In this document: in pieces, positions 53,897-64,000 of the stretch | How positions within the stretch are numbered: the first letter of the stretch is position 1 | Layout: each line of letters opens with the position of its first letter | From: Posidonia oceanica | Taxonomy: Eukaryota > Streptophyta > Magnoliopsida > Alismatales > Posidoniaceae | DNA: 64,000 nucleotides | Assembly (NCBI GenBank): GCA_037176725.1 | Contig: JAZBRS010000035.1 | Location: 43,906,001 to 43,970,000 of the forward strand | Reading direction: 5' to 3' | The notes under the pieces: generated by a model | Databases searched by the model: none | What the model was told of the DNA's origin: nothing | What the model saw: only the letters and a program-made list of their open reading frames with translations | Made by a program: the position numbers and the translations under genes

Positions 53897-55324
53897 CTAC
53901 TGATAGTACCTCTTGAGGTAGCAGAGGTTGACGGGCTCAGACTGCTCGACCTGATCCATATCCTCAAGAGTTACAGTGCCGCCCGAAAAGATTTGCTTGA
54001 CCACAAAGGGGCCACGCCAGTTAGGTCGGAATTTCCCTCGACCATCAGGCAAGTGAATGGCACGTAGAACAAGGTCCCCTGATTGGAATCCCCTTGGCTG
54101 AACCTTCTTCAAGTATGATCTAGCCATTCTCTTTTGGTAGCAATGAGCATTATGCATAGCTTGCAGCCTGTGCTCATCAATCAGATTCAGTTGGACGCAG
54201 CGGTCTTCGACCCACTCTGCTTCTTCCAACTCAACTTCGCGTAGGATCCGCAGTGATGGGATCTCTACCTCGATGGGCAACACTGCCTCCATGCCATAGA
54301 CCAGAGAGTATGGAGTGGCTCCTGTTGAAGTCTGGACAGATGTCCTATACGCCCAGAGTGCGTAAGGAAGCTTGTCGTGCTAGTCTTTATGAGTTTCTGC
54401 CATCTTTTTCAGAATTTTGACCAGATTTTTGTTGGCGGACTCCACTGCACTGTTCATCTGCGGCCGGTAAGGCGAGGATCTATGGTATTTGATACTGAAC
54501 TTCTGTAGATAGTCTTCGATCCTCTTAGCAATGAAATTTGTGCCATTGTCAGATATGATTGCATGCGGAACCCCATACCGGGCTATGATAATGTTTCTGA
54601 TAAACTTTTCTATAGCCACGGCAGTTACTGTTTTGTAAGAGGTCGCTTCCACCCACTTGGTAAAGTAATCGATCGGTACCAGAATGTAACGATGACCATT
54701 GGAAGCTACAGGGTGGATGGCGCCAACGACATCAATCCCCCAGGTGGAGAAGGGCCACGGTGACGACATGCTATGCAGTTTTTGAGGAGGTGCCCGAATG
54801 AAGTTGCCATGCACTTGGCAGTTGTGGCATCTGCGCACAAACCGGTAGCAGCCTGCTTCCATAGTTAGCCAATAGTATCCTTGAAGCATTATCTTCTTGG
54901 CCAGGAGGACGCCGTTCATGTGCGGGCCGCAGGTCCCCGCATGCACTTGAAGCATTAGCGCATCAGCCTCTGATTTGTTCAGGTAGCGCAGGAGCATTTG
55001 ATTGTATGATCTCTTGTACAACTGTCCCACCCCTAGTACATACTTTGACGCCAGACACGTCAAAGTTCTCTTGTCTATTGCTGAGGTACCGGTTGGAAAG
55101 TTGTCAGACTCTAGGAAAGCTTTTATATCTTGATACCAGGGCTGCTCCTCTACTGTTGGATCTACCTCTTCAATGCTCATACAGTGTGCAAGCTGCTCAA
55201 TGCGAGTAACAGATACATCCACTGTGCTATCTTCAGGTATGCTGAGCCAGGACGCTAAGGTTGCTAACACATCTGCATATGCCTTCCTTACTCGGTTCAT
55301 GTATGTGAAGAGGATGCTCGCAAA
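53897..55324 (-). pseudogene. pol (INT): Integrase of element C
   Basis: Frame 55300-54380 contains the HHCC zinc region (H120, H127, C158, C161 in that frame) and the catalytic core with D190 (GIDVVG), D251 (ISDNGT) and E287 (AVESAN), spaced as D-x60-D-x35-E. A TAG at 54380-54382 falls inside THKD-HDKL, where retroelement relatives usually have Trp. The same frame then continues to the stop at 53897 with the C-terminal domain, including the GKFRPNWRGPFVV motif (GPY/F type). No chromodomain follows, as expected for the Tat group. It would insert element cDNA into chromosomal DNA in the nucleus. The protein is in the same frame as RT and RNase H. Confidence 0.92.
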
Positions 55325-56446
55325 TTATTCTATCAGCTTCAGTAGGTGTTCATGATATGGCAGTAGCTTCGGATCTTTCGTCTTCCACTCGCCATTGACT
55401 TGAGAGATCACCAGCATAGCATCGCCGTGCACCAGCAGCTTCTGCACCTCATGCTCGAGGGCGACATTCAATCCTAGGATGCATGCCTCGTACTCTGCCT
55501 CGTTGTTAGTGCATCTGAAGGTCAGCTTCCTGGAGAAGGGAATCATCTGTCCCTGAGGTGTCATCAGCACTACGCCTATGCCTCGACCTTTCTTGTTCAC
55601 AGCACCATCAAAGTACAATTGCCATTGCTCCTGATCTTCAGGGTCTTTGTCTTCAGAGTCCTCCATTGCAAACAGAATGTCTTCATCTGGAAACTGCGTC
55701 TGGAGTGGTTGATATTCAGGCAGTGGGAGATCAGCAAGATGGTCTACCATAGCTTGGCCCTTCATAGACTTTTGAGTGACAAAGGTGATGTCGTACTGAG
55801 ACAGTAGCACTTGCCACTTAACACATCTACCTACCATGGCTGGTTTTTGAAAGAGGAACTTGATAGGATCATGCCGGCATAAGAGCTGAACTGGGTATGC
55901 CATCATGTAATGCCCTAATTTCTGTGCAGCCCAGATAATGGATAGGCAGGTCTTCTCTATTGTACTGTACCTAGTTTCGCATTCATTGAACTTCTTGCTC
56001 AGGTAGTAAATGGCGCACTCCTTTCGACCGGATTCATCATGTTGGCCCAAGACGGCGCCCATGGAATGCTGCGTGGTAGAAAGGTTGAGAAGTAAGGGTC
56101 TCCCTGGAGTGGGGGGAACCAAGACAGGAGGCTTAATCAAAAGCTGCTTGATCTTGGCAAATGTAGCCTGACACTCCTCGCTCCAATGAATCTGCACATT
56201 TTTCTTCAAGAGCTTGAATATGGGCTCGCAGATGAGCGTAAGCTGTGCAATGAAGCGACTGATGTATTGTAAACGCCCAAGCAGGCCTCTGACCTCCTTT
56301 TCAGTCTGAGGGGGTGGCATAGCCCCGATGGCTTTGGCCTTCATCAGGTTCACCTCAATCCACCTTTGGCTAACAATGTAGCCCAGCAGTTTGCCAGAAA
56401 ACACCCCGAATACACACTTGTTGGGGTTCAGGCGCAGCTTGTACTT
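55325..56446 (-). pseudogene. pol (RNH): Dual RNase H region of element C (gypsy RNase H plus archaeal-type RNase H)
   Basis: After the end of RT (GLLGRLQYISRFI, residues 40-52 of this frame) the gypsy RNase H runs about 85-210, with KKFNECETRYSTIEK. The usual first catalytic Asp is replaced: the strand reads LLNLSTTQHSMGAVL. A second RNase H follows at about 262-359, with LYFDGAVN (D266), NNEAEYEA (E304) and HGDAM (D328), the archaeal-type domain that marks the Tat lineage. It degrades the RNA of RNA-DNA hybrids during reverse transcription. A TGA at 56447-56449 cuts it from the upstream RT, and a TAA at 55325-55327 cuts its end before the integrase. Confidence 0.9.
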
Positions 56447-57464
56447 TCATAGACAGGTAAAGAGCTTCTTCAAACAGGCAAGATGATCTTTAGGCTCTTT
56501 GGTTTTAGCAATCGTGTCGTCTACATAGGCCTCAACTTCTTTGTGCATGAGGTCGTGGAATAGTGCAGTCATGACCCTCTGATAGGTTGTGCCAGCATTC
56601 TTCAGTCCGAATGGCATAACTTGGTAGCAGAAGACCCCCCAAGGGGTGATGAATGAAGTCTTTTCCATGTCTTCTTTTGCCATTTTTATCTGGTTGTAAC
56701 TGGAAAAGCCGTCCATGAAGGAGAGCATATTGTGGCCCGCTGTGTTGTCGACTAGGACGTCAATGTAAGGCAATGAGAAGTCGTCCTTGGGACTCGCCTT
56801 GTTCAGGTCCCTATAGTCGATGTAGATCCGGACGCGGCCATCTTTCATAGGCACTGGTACAATGTTTGCCAGCCACTTAGGATAAAGGATGACCTTGAGG
56901 AAATTGACTGTGTGCTATTTCATGATCTCTTCTTTGATCATAAGAAGCTATTGCGGTCGCCATCTTCTCAGTTTCTGCTTTAAAGGCTTGGCATCTGGAT
57001 CCAAGGATAGATTGTGCACCACTATCTCTATGTCAAGGCCAACCATATCTTCGTAACTCCAGGCGAAGACATCCGCATACTCTTTTAAGAATGCGATGAA
57101 TTCTACTCGAGCCTGGGGGGACAGCTGGGCACTGATGCGAACTTCTCTGACTTCCTTAGCTGTGCCGATATTAACAACCTCTGTTTCTTCTTCAACATGG
57201 AGGTTGGGGCCTTCTGGGTCGTCGTCGTAGGGCCAGAACTCGAGCAATGGTTCGTCAATCTCATCCTCGCCCGTATCATCCTCCTCTCCATAGGCAATAA
57301 GTTCTGAAAGGATCTCTTTCTCAAAAGAAGGATTTGTGATGTCGAAAGAGTGTATATGTTCCGCTGCTTGGCCCTGGTGACGCTTCAGGATGGTCATGCT
57401 TACTCGAGTATTCTTGTAGCCTTAGTGCGAGACCTCAGTCCTGGCAACTTCTTCTGTCTACTCT
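56447..57464 (-). pseudogene. pol (RT): Reverse transcriptase of element C with its N-terminal extension
   Basis: The acidic extension (57397-56948) includes the ADVFAWSYEDM motif that precedes gypsy RTs. The palm follows with YRDLNKASPKDDF (near 56800), FMDGFSSYNQI, MPFGLKNAG and the catalytic YVDD (residues 110-113 of the frame from 56854). TAG at 57458, 56948 and 56915, TAA at 57422 and TGA at 56447 break the frame, but there is no indel through this segment. It copies element RNA into cDNA inside the particle. The frame is shared with integrase but differs by one from gag-protease. Confidence 0.92.
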
Positions 57465-59028
57465 TGCCTGACTGATTCTGCTAAGTGCTCTGCTGATGCT
57501 GCTGAGGGCCTTGCTGATTCTGTCACTGATACTACTAATGGCCCTGCTAGTGAGGCTATTGACAATTCTGTTACTGAGGCTGTTGACAATTCTATTACTG
57601 ATTCTGCTTTTTGCTCTGTTACTGCTGCTGCTTGGACTGCTAGTGCTTCCTCCTCTGAGTCTTCTAGTATGCTTGTGGAGGGTATGCCGGACTAGCGGCT
57701 GATCTGGGCACTACCGCTTGCTACACTGCCTAAGTGAGGCATGTGCTGCACAAACCACCTAGACCCGCCTTCTGGTTGCAGAGTAATGAGCTCATCTGGT
57801 CTAGGAGAGTCCGGTACTGCTGAGTCTTCTTCCAGGACCATGATAGAGGCATGGTCTTCCCGTAGAGGAGGGTCCATAGCCACGGCTTTCCCTTTCCCTT
57901 CTGCCGCTTGGTGCTCTGCCAGGTCTTCTACTATCAACTTGAGCTGTTCCTGATAAAGTAGCTCCAAGTCGGACATCCATGAATCGACCTGGGCTTCTAC
58001 CGCCACTCCTTCCTCCTCATCTGAGGGTGAATCGATGTAGTAGGCGCCGGGGGCCTGTGGCTCTGGCCCGGCTACGAGATGGATTACTGCCCTCGATGTT
58101 TGCATGGTCTGGCTCACGAGCACGCTTGATTGTGCGACTTCAGCATCGGAGATCCAAACAGACTGGTCAGCGGGGCCACAGATGGGTACACTGCCAGGGT
58201 CACTGTTGCAGTTGGAGGGCAGGCAGAGGTGTTCTTCTGAGGGCCCATGGGTTGGGAGACTATGGTGCTCAACTGATCCTCTACATCTGGTTTAGACGGT
58301 GAGAGTGCAGCCTTTGACGCCATGGGGGCCTGCCACGAAAGTTGCTGTTTTACGGCAAGAGGATGTGAAGCGGACTACGCCGGTTGCATTCTCGGTGATG
58401 CGGCTGCTAAAGTGGGGCAAGTCGCGCTGCTAACTAAATTCATTGATTGTCCCTCTAGAGAGAGTGACAGCGGTACTGATGTGACTACGACCGCAGGTAG
58501 CCTACTTGATTGTGCCTGAAGGAGTGTCTCTGACTTCTGAGTTGCCGCTGCTGCTTGTGCTTGTGATAAAGATGTGGCTGCAGAAATGTAAGAGCTTGTC
58601 AGTTCTGCCACAGGGCTTGCTGAGTTGTCTACTGTATTTGCTGAAGGTAGAGCCAAACAAACCAACTGTGGTGCCTCTGTGCTGACCAGAGCTTTGCCAT
58701 TAGTTGGGACTGCCTCTACTGTGCCAGACTGCTCCTCATCTGAGTAGTAGTCCTCAATGCAGACCCAATCTTCTACCGGCATCGTGGCTTGATCATCAGT
58801 TGATCCTAGAAATCCTGCACTGGTGAAGTTAGTGAGGTCTCTGGGGATGGCTGGTTCCTGATCCTTCAGTTGAAAGCAGTGATCTTCGTTGGGCTTGGGC
58901 TCATAACCGAGGCCTTCAGATTTCCTTCGCTCCACCGCTACGATCGGCTCTGCGATCCCCTGGCCATGACGTCCGAGCGGTGTACCCTTTATGTAACCCC
59001 ACCTGTGACATACATTCTCGACCATTCA
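57465..59028 (-). pseudogene. Protease-RT linker of element C with a change of reading frame
   Basis: Frame 59025-58114 (the gag-protease frame) has acidic, low-complexity sequence with DYYSDEEQ and a TAG at 58375. The RT frame opens near 58285 and carries YYIDSPSDEEEG (about 58045) and a TAG at 57692. The two overlap by about 170 bp, so the switch lies in 58114-58285. In Ogre elements the protease and RT sections are known to be separated by an intron or frame change in this same interval, so the switch may be original rather than decay. No enzymatic domain is recognised. Confidence 0.6.
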
Positions 59029-60018
59029 AAAGGGGTTGTTGTAAACAGCCAAGGAGTTGGCGCGTTCAAGATCAAGAATGAAGTTAAGCGGCTCACACCG
59101 ATTAACGCGATACAAAGCTTCAAAAGTCTCAGGGTCAAAAGAGATAGTTTGTGAAGAGACAAGGGAGATTGCCACGATCCGCTCCTTCTCAAAGTTCTCT
59201 GCCATGACGACAATGACATCATCACCGTGACGGTACTTTATCATGCGATGGAGGGTCGAGGGAAGGACCTGATGCTTGTAGAGCCAAGGGCGCCCAAGTA
59301 GGAAGTTGAAGTTTGGTTTCAAGTCGACGACGTAGAATTCTACATCGAATACGATCGGGCCAATGGCAAGAGGAATAATCAGGATCCCTAGAGCATCATG
59401 GTGGGTGTTGTCAAAAGCTGTCATTCCTTTCACGGCTGGTGTGATATCCTCGACTTTGAATTCGTGCTTTGTTGCAGTACGCAAGGGGCAGACGTTAAGG
59501 CCTGACCCATTATCAACCAGTGTTAGAGGAATGCGAAAGTTTTTGAACTGAACCATGACGAACAGGGGTTGATTGTGATTAATCCCCGCCGGAGGCAGCT
59601 CATCACTCGTAGAAGAGATGACTTGGGGCTTCACAATCATCCCTACCATGCTTTCCAAAGCTGAAGGCTCAATAGATTGGGACACACGGGCGGCTTGGAA
59701 CACGCGAAGAAAAGCCTCACGGTGTTCGGCAGAGGTGTGGATTAGGTCCCAAATGGAAATGTCGGCTTTGACCTTCTTAAGTTGGGAGGTTATGTCTGCT
59801 TTAGGTTGGTTTTTCTTGGCAGCAGGAGGGGTAGCTTTGGCAAGCTCTAAAGGTACAGTCACAGGAGATTGGGTTGCTATAGGTTGGGTAGAGATTTGGC
59901 TTGCTACAGGCTGACTAGAGGCCGGGTCTGCTATGGGTTGGTTAGAGGGTGGGGGCATAGCAGGTTCTAGGTAGTTTGGCCTAACTACCAGTGCTAGGGG
60001 TCTGTAGACCCTCCCCGA
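59026..60018 (-). pseudogene. pro: Aspartic protease of element C
   Basis: In the frame from 59958 the active site reads LTLVDNGSGLNVCPL, with Asp at residue 149 (near 59514), and the flap-distal motif FNFLLGRPWL follows about 80 residues later. This layout is usual for retropepsins of this lineage, where Asn replaces Thr/Ser after Asp. The enzyme would cut the Gag-Pol precursor. It is fused in frame to Gag upstream (separated by TGA 60019-60021) and ends in this copy at TGA 59026-59028, after which the same frame continues as the linker. Confidence 0.85.
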
Positions 60019-62733
60019 TCACGTTACTTCCGTACACATTTCTGTGGCGTAGCTGTAAGGGACGCGATGGGTGTCCAAGGTTAAATCAATAACCACAAGA
60101 GCACGTGCTGCGAGCACAGGAGGGGTTACAGGGGGACCTACTGGATACTGAGGTCTATCTAAATGGTAAGGTTGTTGGGGTGGGAAGGCAGGGGCTGGCT
60201 GAGGTCTACCTAGAAGATGTACAGGGGATTCTAGCTGAGGCTGCCCTAAGAGGTGGATAGGGGATCTAGGCTGGGCCCTAGCTAGGAGGTGTACAGGGGG
60301 TTGAGCCTGAGGAAGCACGGTAGGGGGTGCGAAGGGGCGCTCCGGCCCGGCACGCGGTCGGATCATGTGAACTCTCGACTCAGAGCCGGCAACAGCCACA
60401 AGATAGAGATTAACAGGAAAAGGCTCAGAGGTATCAAAGATAAGATCAGAAGGGTCTATTACAGATGTAGTAGGCCTAGAAGGAAAAACAGAGTGAATGC
60501 CTGAGGTTCCCGCCCCTCCCGGATAAGAGTGCTTCGGTAGAGGTTGGCGGACGATGTCAGAATGAGGGGGAACAGCTGAATGAGCAGATGCATGTGTGTG
60601 TGCTTGAGTGGATGCCTCGTACGTGTCAATCACAATCGTTCCCGATTCGATTAAGTCTTGAATTGTGTTCCGCAGGGAGTAGCAATTATCCGTCGAATGC
60701 CCGACACTTTGATGGAAATTGCAAAAGAGGTTCGCCTTAAACCAATGCGGCAAGGGATTTGGGGGCGGGCGAACCTCCAAGAACTTCAGGAGAGATGCAA
60801 CCTTTGGCAAGATGGTCGTGAGCGGTTCCACCAGTGGGGTGAACTTCTGCTTCTCAGTGGGTGGCCTTCTTTGCCTCTGGTATGAGCCTTGCTAGACCGA
60901 TGCGGTGGGGTAGACCAGTCTAGCGGTGGTAGTGATCTGTGGTGTGGGTGGATTCCTAGGTGCAGGAGCATACACCATCTGAGCTGGGGCAGGCCGGGAT
61001 GGCAAGTGAACAGGCACAGCAGGAGAGTCGACGAATGCAACAATGGTCTTCGGAGCGTCTTTCTTTTTGGGACGGTTGTTACTGCTACCGCTGTTGTTGT
61101 TGGAGGTGCTGCTGTTGGCACTGTTACTGCTGATCGCGGCCTGCTTAGCGAACGCAGAGAGAGCCGGGAAGTTGCCACTCCGCAAAGAACTCTCCACACG
61201 CGCTCTAGCTCGGATAAGTGCTGCAAAAGTAGTGACTGGTTGAATGCTAAGCAGAGCCCCGAGAGATGGCTGTGCCCCTTTGATAACGATCTCAATAGAC
61301 TCCTTGTCAGAGGGTCTATCTCGAACCTGTGAAGAAAGGACGCGCCAGCGGTCGACATACTCCCCGAACGGCTCGCTGGGATTCTGCTTGGTTGCGATCA
61401 AGTCCGCCCACTTTGGGACTAGATCGAGGTTGAAGGAGTATTGTTCTAGGAATGCTTGACTGAGGTCGTTCCAAGTCTTGATGGCTGACATATCAAGCGA
61501 TGTGAACCACTTGAGTGCCGGCCCAGTCAAGCTCTTCTGGAATAGGCAGATCAGCAACCTCTCGTCAGCCTGAAGCTGAGCGAGATCACCGCAATACGCC
61601 TTCAGATGTGCTATGGGGCAGCCCCTCCCATTGTATTTGTCGAAGTCCGGGATTTTGAACTCCGGAGGGAGTACTGCCTCTGGAAAGCAACAGAGGTCCC
61701 AGAATTGGTAGGTCTGGTGCTCAGTACCCTGCACTAGTCGTAGTGCCTTCTCCAAGACGTCCATCCAGTTATTGATGGGGTCTGGATTTGCTGCCATAGG
61801 AGAGGGATCGGCAGGGGTAGTGAGCACATACGCCGAATGGGTCGCACCTAAGTGCTCCTCCGGATCTACCATAGCGTCGCCTGGTGGAAAACGGGATGGC
61901 CGGCGTATCCGTGCTGGGGAACTGTGTATGCAGGGATGTATGCAAGGTTCTGGGCCTGATGCAAGGGAGGAGGGTAGATGACATGCTGTGCTGTGGGAGG
62001 GGTAGGATGCTGGAGCACCAGTTGCTGTACAGGCGGGGTGCCAGACAGCAAGCCAGTAGGGTACTGGGCTCCAGCCAGCCCAAAGGACTGACCACCAGCG
62101 GGGAAAAGAAGCATGTTGTGCTAAGTGTTGTGCAGAAGGAGGCGGTGAACGGACCCCCATTGTCGGAACCGTGAGCAGTTGAGACGATGGTCGAGGCGGA
62201 GGTGTAGAGGTAAATGCATGAAATGCAAGAACTGGCCTCAAAGGAACCACAGAAGCGACAGGTGTAAATGAGGGACGAACCGATAGAGCCATGCCTTGCA
62301 GTCTCTGGGCAAGCTCCATCAGGTGCTGGTACTGAGCCTCAGGCATTCCATCAGTGGGAACGCTGAAGTGCAGTGCCGGTGAAGATTGAGAAGCAAATGG
62401 CACGGACACAGACTGTCCGGGAGGAATAGGTGCTATAGTAAAAGTCACAGCAGCGGTAGGAGGGATGTCAATGATGACGTATCCCTGGGAAGGAGGGGGC
62501 AATGGCATCTCTGAAACACGTGTAATGGTCATCAAGATAGACTCGGCGACTGGATCTGGAGGAAGAGATGCTTGCCAATGTCCCGGGACATACTAAGATA
62601 CCAGAGGCGTTAGGGGAGGAAACCCTAGCATCGGAGGGGGAACAAAGGGGACAGAAGGAGCAACCGGAGGGACCGAAGCGGAAACACCCTCCATGACAAG
62701 AGTAAAGAGAGGCTCACTGATGTACTAGGCCAT
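60019..62733 (-). pseudogene. gag: Gag of element C
   Basis: It starts at ATG 62733, whose equivalent is visible in B (39145) and D (14157), and stays in one frame to 60019. It has a Pro/Ala-rich N-terminus, the gag core (FDKYNGRGCPIAHLKAYCGD near 61640, KWFTSLDMSAIKTW, FLEQYSFNLDLVPK), an Asn/Ser linker (61070-61140), then CNFHQSVGHSTDNC near 60720, a CX2HX4HX4C knuckle, and a Pro-rich tail leading to the protease. It would form the particle and bind RNA. TAG at 62725 (codon 3), 62593 and 60892, and TGA at 60019, break it. The longest uninterrupted part is 62592-60895, with its first ATG at 62535. Confidence 0.92.
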
Positions 62734-64000
62734 TGCTGACCTAGAGCGCGTAAGAATAGGGCTGCGACGGGTATGCAAAGGGCGATTCCTAATAGGAGCT
62801 ATCGTCGCAAAGGCAGACAGCTCAGAGAGGGAATGGTCGCGAACAAGGTCGCAACATGGGTGTCAGTAAGGGACAGTACTCGAGCTCTAGCAAGGGAACT
62901 CACTTACCGAACACTGCTGACACAAACAGAAGAAAACAGGGATTAGAAACTGAAAGACAGATGCAAATGAGTTAAGTTAGATGGCATGAATGACATGTAT
63001 GCTTTCTAGTATGCCCCCCTCACCTATCTAGTGTATCCTAGTAGGTGATCTACTTCGGGTATCCCCAGGTGTACGGGTCACCGACTCAAGTCAGGAAAAG
63101 TAGGCTCCCTGTCGAACTCCTGGCCAGAGCTGAGGAGATAACAGGGTGGTGCGTTGGTGGCCCTGACCCCACCAAAGTGTGGGCAATACTCTCCACTACA
63201 CCAACACGACCCCTGGACAAGGGGGGACAAACCGACTGACTTGGCCCACGCCAGAAGCGGTGGAACAAGAGGTTGGAACCATCCTTCGCAGACTAGTAGG
63301 TGGACTCAGATGAGAAGAATGCAGGCCCTATATGATGCTTATGCAAATGCTTAAAGTTTTTTATCTTGCGCATTTTATTAACCCAAGGGGGTGTAGGAAT
63401 GTTTGAAGTCTCTAGTTGCTCCTAGAAGTTCTTTTTACTTGCCATTTTTAGTTAACCACAGGGAGAGCAAACAGTCTCTATTATCCTAGGCATGGCATGT
63501 GCAAAAGGGAAGAAAATCAACCAAATATGGCAGGCAAACAACATACAACACAGCAAAAGGCAAGTGCATGGCATGTGCGGGTGTTTGTGAGCATGATAGT
63601 GAAGAGAAAGCATTAATCATGTCAAAAGGCATATATACAGGGCATGTGCGTGTGTAGTGACATAGCAAGTGTGTAAAAGAAGCATTCATCATTCAAAAAG
63701 CATGTAATGTTGACAACCAAGTATGTAGACATGCATTGTGTAGGAAATAAAGCAATAATATGCAAGCAAGATAAAGAAGGTAAAGACAGGTAAGCTGTAA
63801 AGCAAATAAGAGCAGAAGCAAGGAAATAAATAAGTAAACAAGCAACAGAGGCAAAGTAGAGCAAGACAGAGCAAACGCCAAGGCAAAGTAGCCGAGAGGG
63901 GTGCAAAACCCAAGCAAAGTAGCCATAAGGCGACTTGCTAGGATTTAGCACAGAAGAGCAAGCAAAACAGGCAAAATGGGCACAAAGGCAGACAAGGAAA
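62734..64000 (-). other. Element C 5' leader (runs off the right edge)
   Basis: It contains the conserved leader block at about 63060-63320 (plus view CCAACACGACCCCTGGACAA), an A-rich stretch like the B leader (63340-63900), and a decayed inner PBS copy (63908-63925) followed by GGCGACTTGCTAGGATTTAG. That last part matches GCGACTCGCTGGGAACCGAC of B. The working PBS and the 5' LTR should follow within about 150 bp of the window end. No gene is supported. Confidence 0.7.

Larger units (their letters stand above)
42357..64000 (-). mobile_element. Element C: minus-strand Tat/Ogre-type retrotransposon, nearly complete
   Basis: From right to left: leader, gag, protease, RT, gypsy RNase H, archaeal-type RNase H, integrase, a DUF7745/PMD-like gene, two tandem arrays, PPT and 3' LTR. 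Its 5' LTR must start just right of the window, since the decayed inner PBS is at 63908-63925. It is inserted in the 5' LTR of B. All major domains are present, but at least 14 nonsense codons and one change of frame make this copy inactive. Confidence 0.92.

Noticed and set aside
53897..62733. Endogenous pararetrovirus (caulimovirid)
   Set aside because: An integrase with DD35E and long LTRs with PBS and PPT are present, and there is no movement protein; this is a Ty3/gypsy retrotransposon.

Overview
The window is plant nuclear DNA, and I find no host gene in it. Essentially all 64 kb is a nest of Ty3/gypsy LTR retrotransposons of the Tat/Ogre type. The evidence is a polyprotein of gag, protease, RT, two RNase H domains (gypsy plus archaeal-type) and integrase without a chromodomain. 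The LTRs are very long (2.9-6.0 kb), the primer-binding site TGGCGACTCTGCTGGGGA fits the 3' end of a plant tRNA-Arg, and tandem arrays lie just inside the 3' LTR. The species cannot be named from this; a large, repeat-rich flowering-plant genome is the best inference.

Layout, reconstructed from LTR ends and 5-bp target duplications. Element A (- strand) supplies 1-10091: the start-side part of its 3' LTR (to 1486), a polypurine tract, a 57-bp minisatellite (2466-4670), and an antisense, intron-containing but decayed plant-mobile-domain (PMD) gene (about 6250-9732). Element D (+ strand) inserted into A at 10091/10092: 5' LTR 10092-12993, PBS, leader, and a gag pseudogene from 14157 cut off at 17012. 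Element B (- strand) inserted there: 3' LTR 17013-27025, internal region with tandem repeats and a broken gag but no pol, two copies of the PBS, and a 5' LTR beginning at 40501. B was hit three times: solo LTR S1 (19451-24596, + strand, TSD AGTGG) in its 3' LTR, solo LTR S2 (31436-37181, - strand, TSD CCCGG) in its gag, and element C in its 5' LTR at 42357. Element C (- strand) fills 42357-64000: 3' LTR to 48382, two hairpin-forming tandem arrays, a DUF7745/PMD-like gene, a nearly complete pol, gag and the 5' leader. Its 5' LTR, and the right halves of B, D and A, lie beyond the window.

How the parts work together: in C the gag, protease, RT/RNase H and integrase would make particles, copy RNA from the tRNA-Arg primer and insert the cDNA. 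B has packaging and priming sequences but no enzymes, so it looks like a non-autonomous derivative. None of the copies looks active. C gag-pol carries at least 14 in-frame nonsense codons and D gag at least 11, overwhelmingly TAG where sister copies or context suggest CAG, as expected from C-to-T decay of methylated CHG sites.

The most interesting signals are: families of short stem-loops with compensatory base changes amplified in the 3' regions of A, B and C; two different PMD-class genes carried on opposite strands by related elements; a PBS-like block inside all six LTR copies plus a duplicated PBS in B and C; and a mosaic pattern of divergence between the two LTRs of B.
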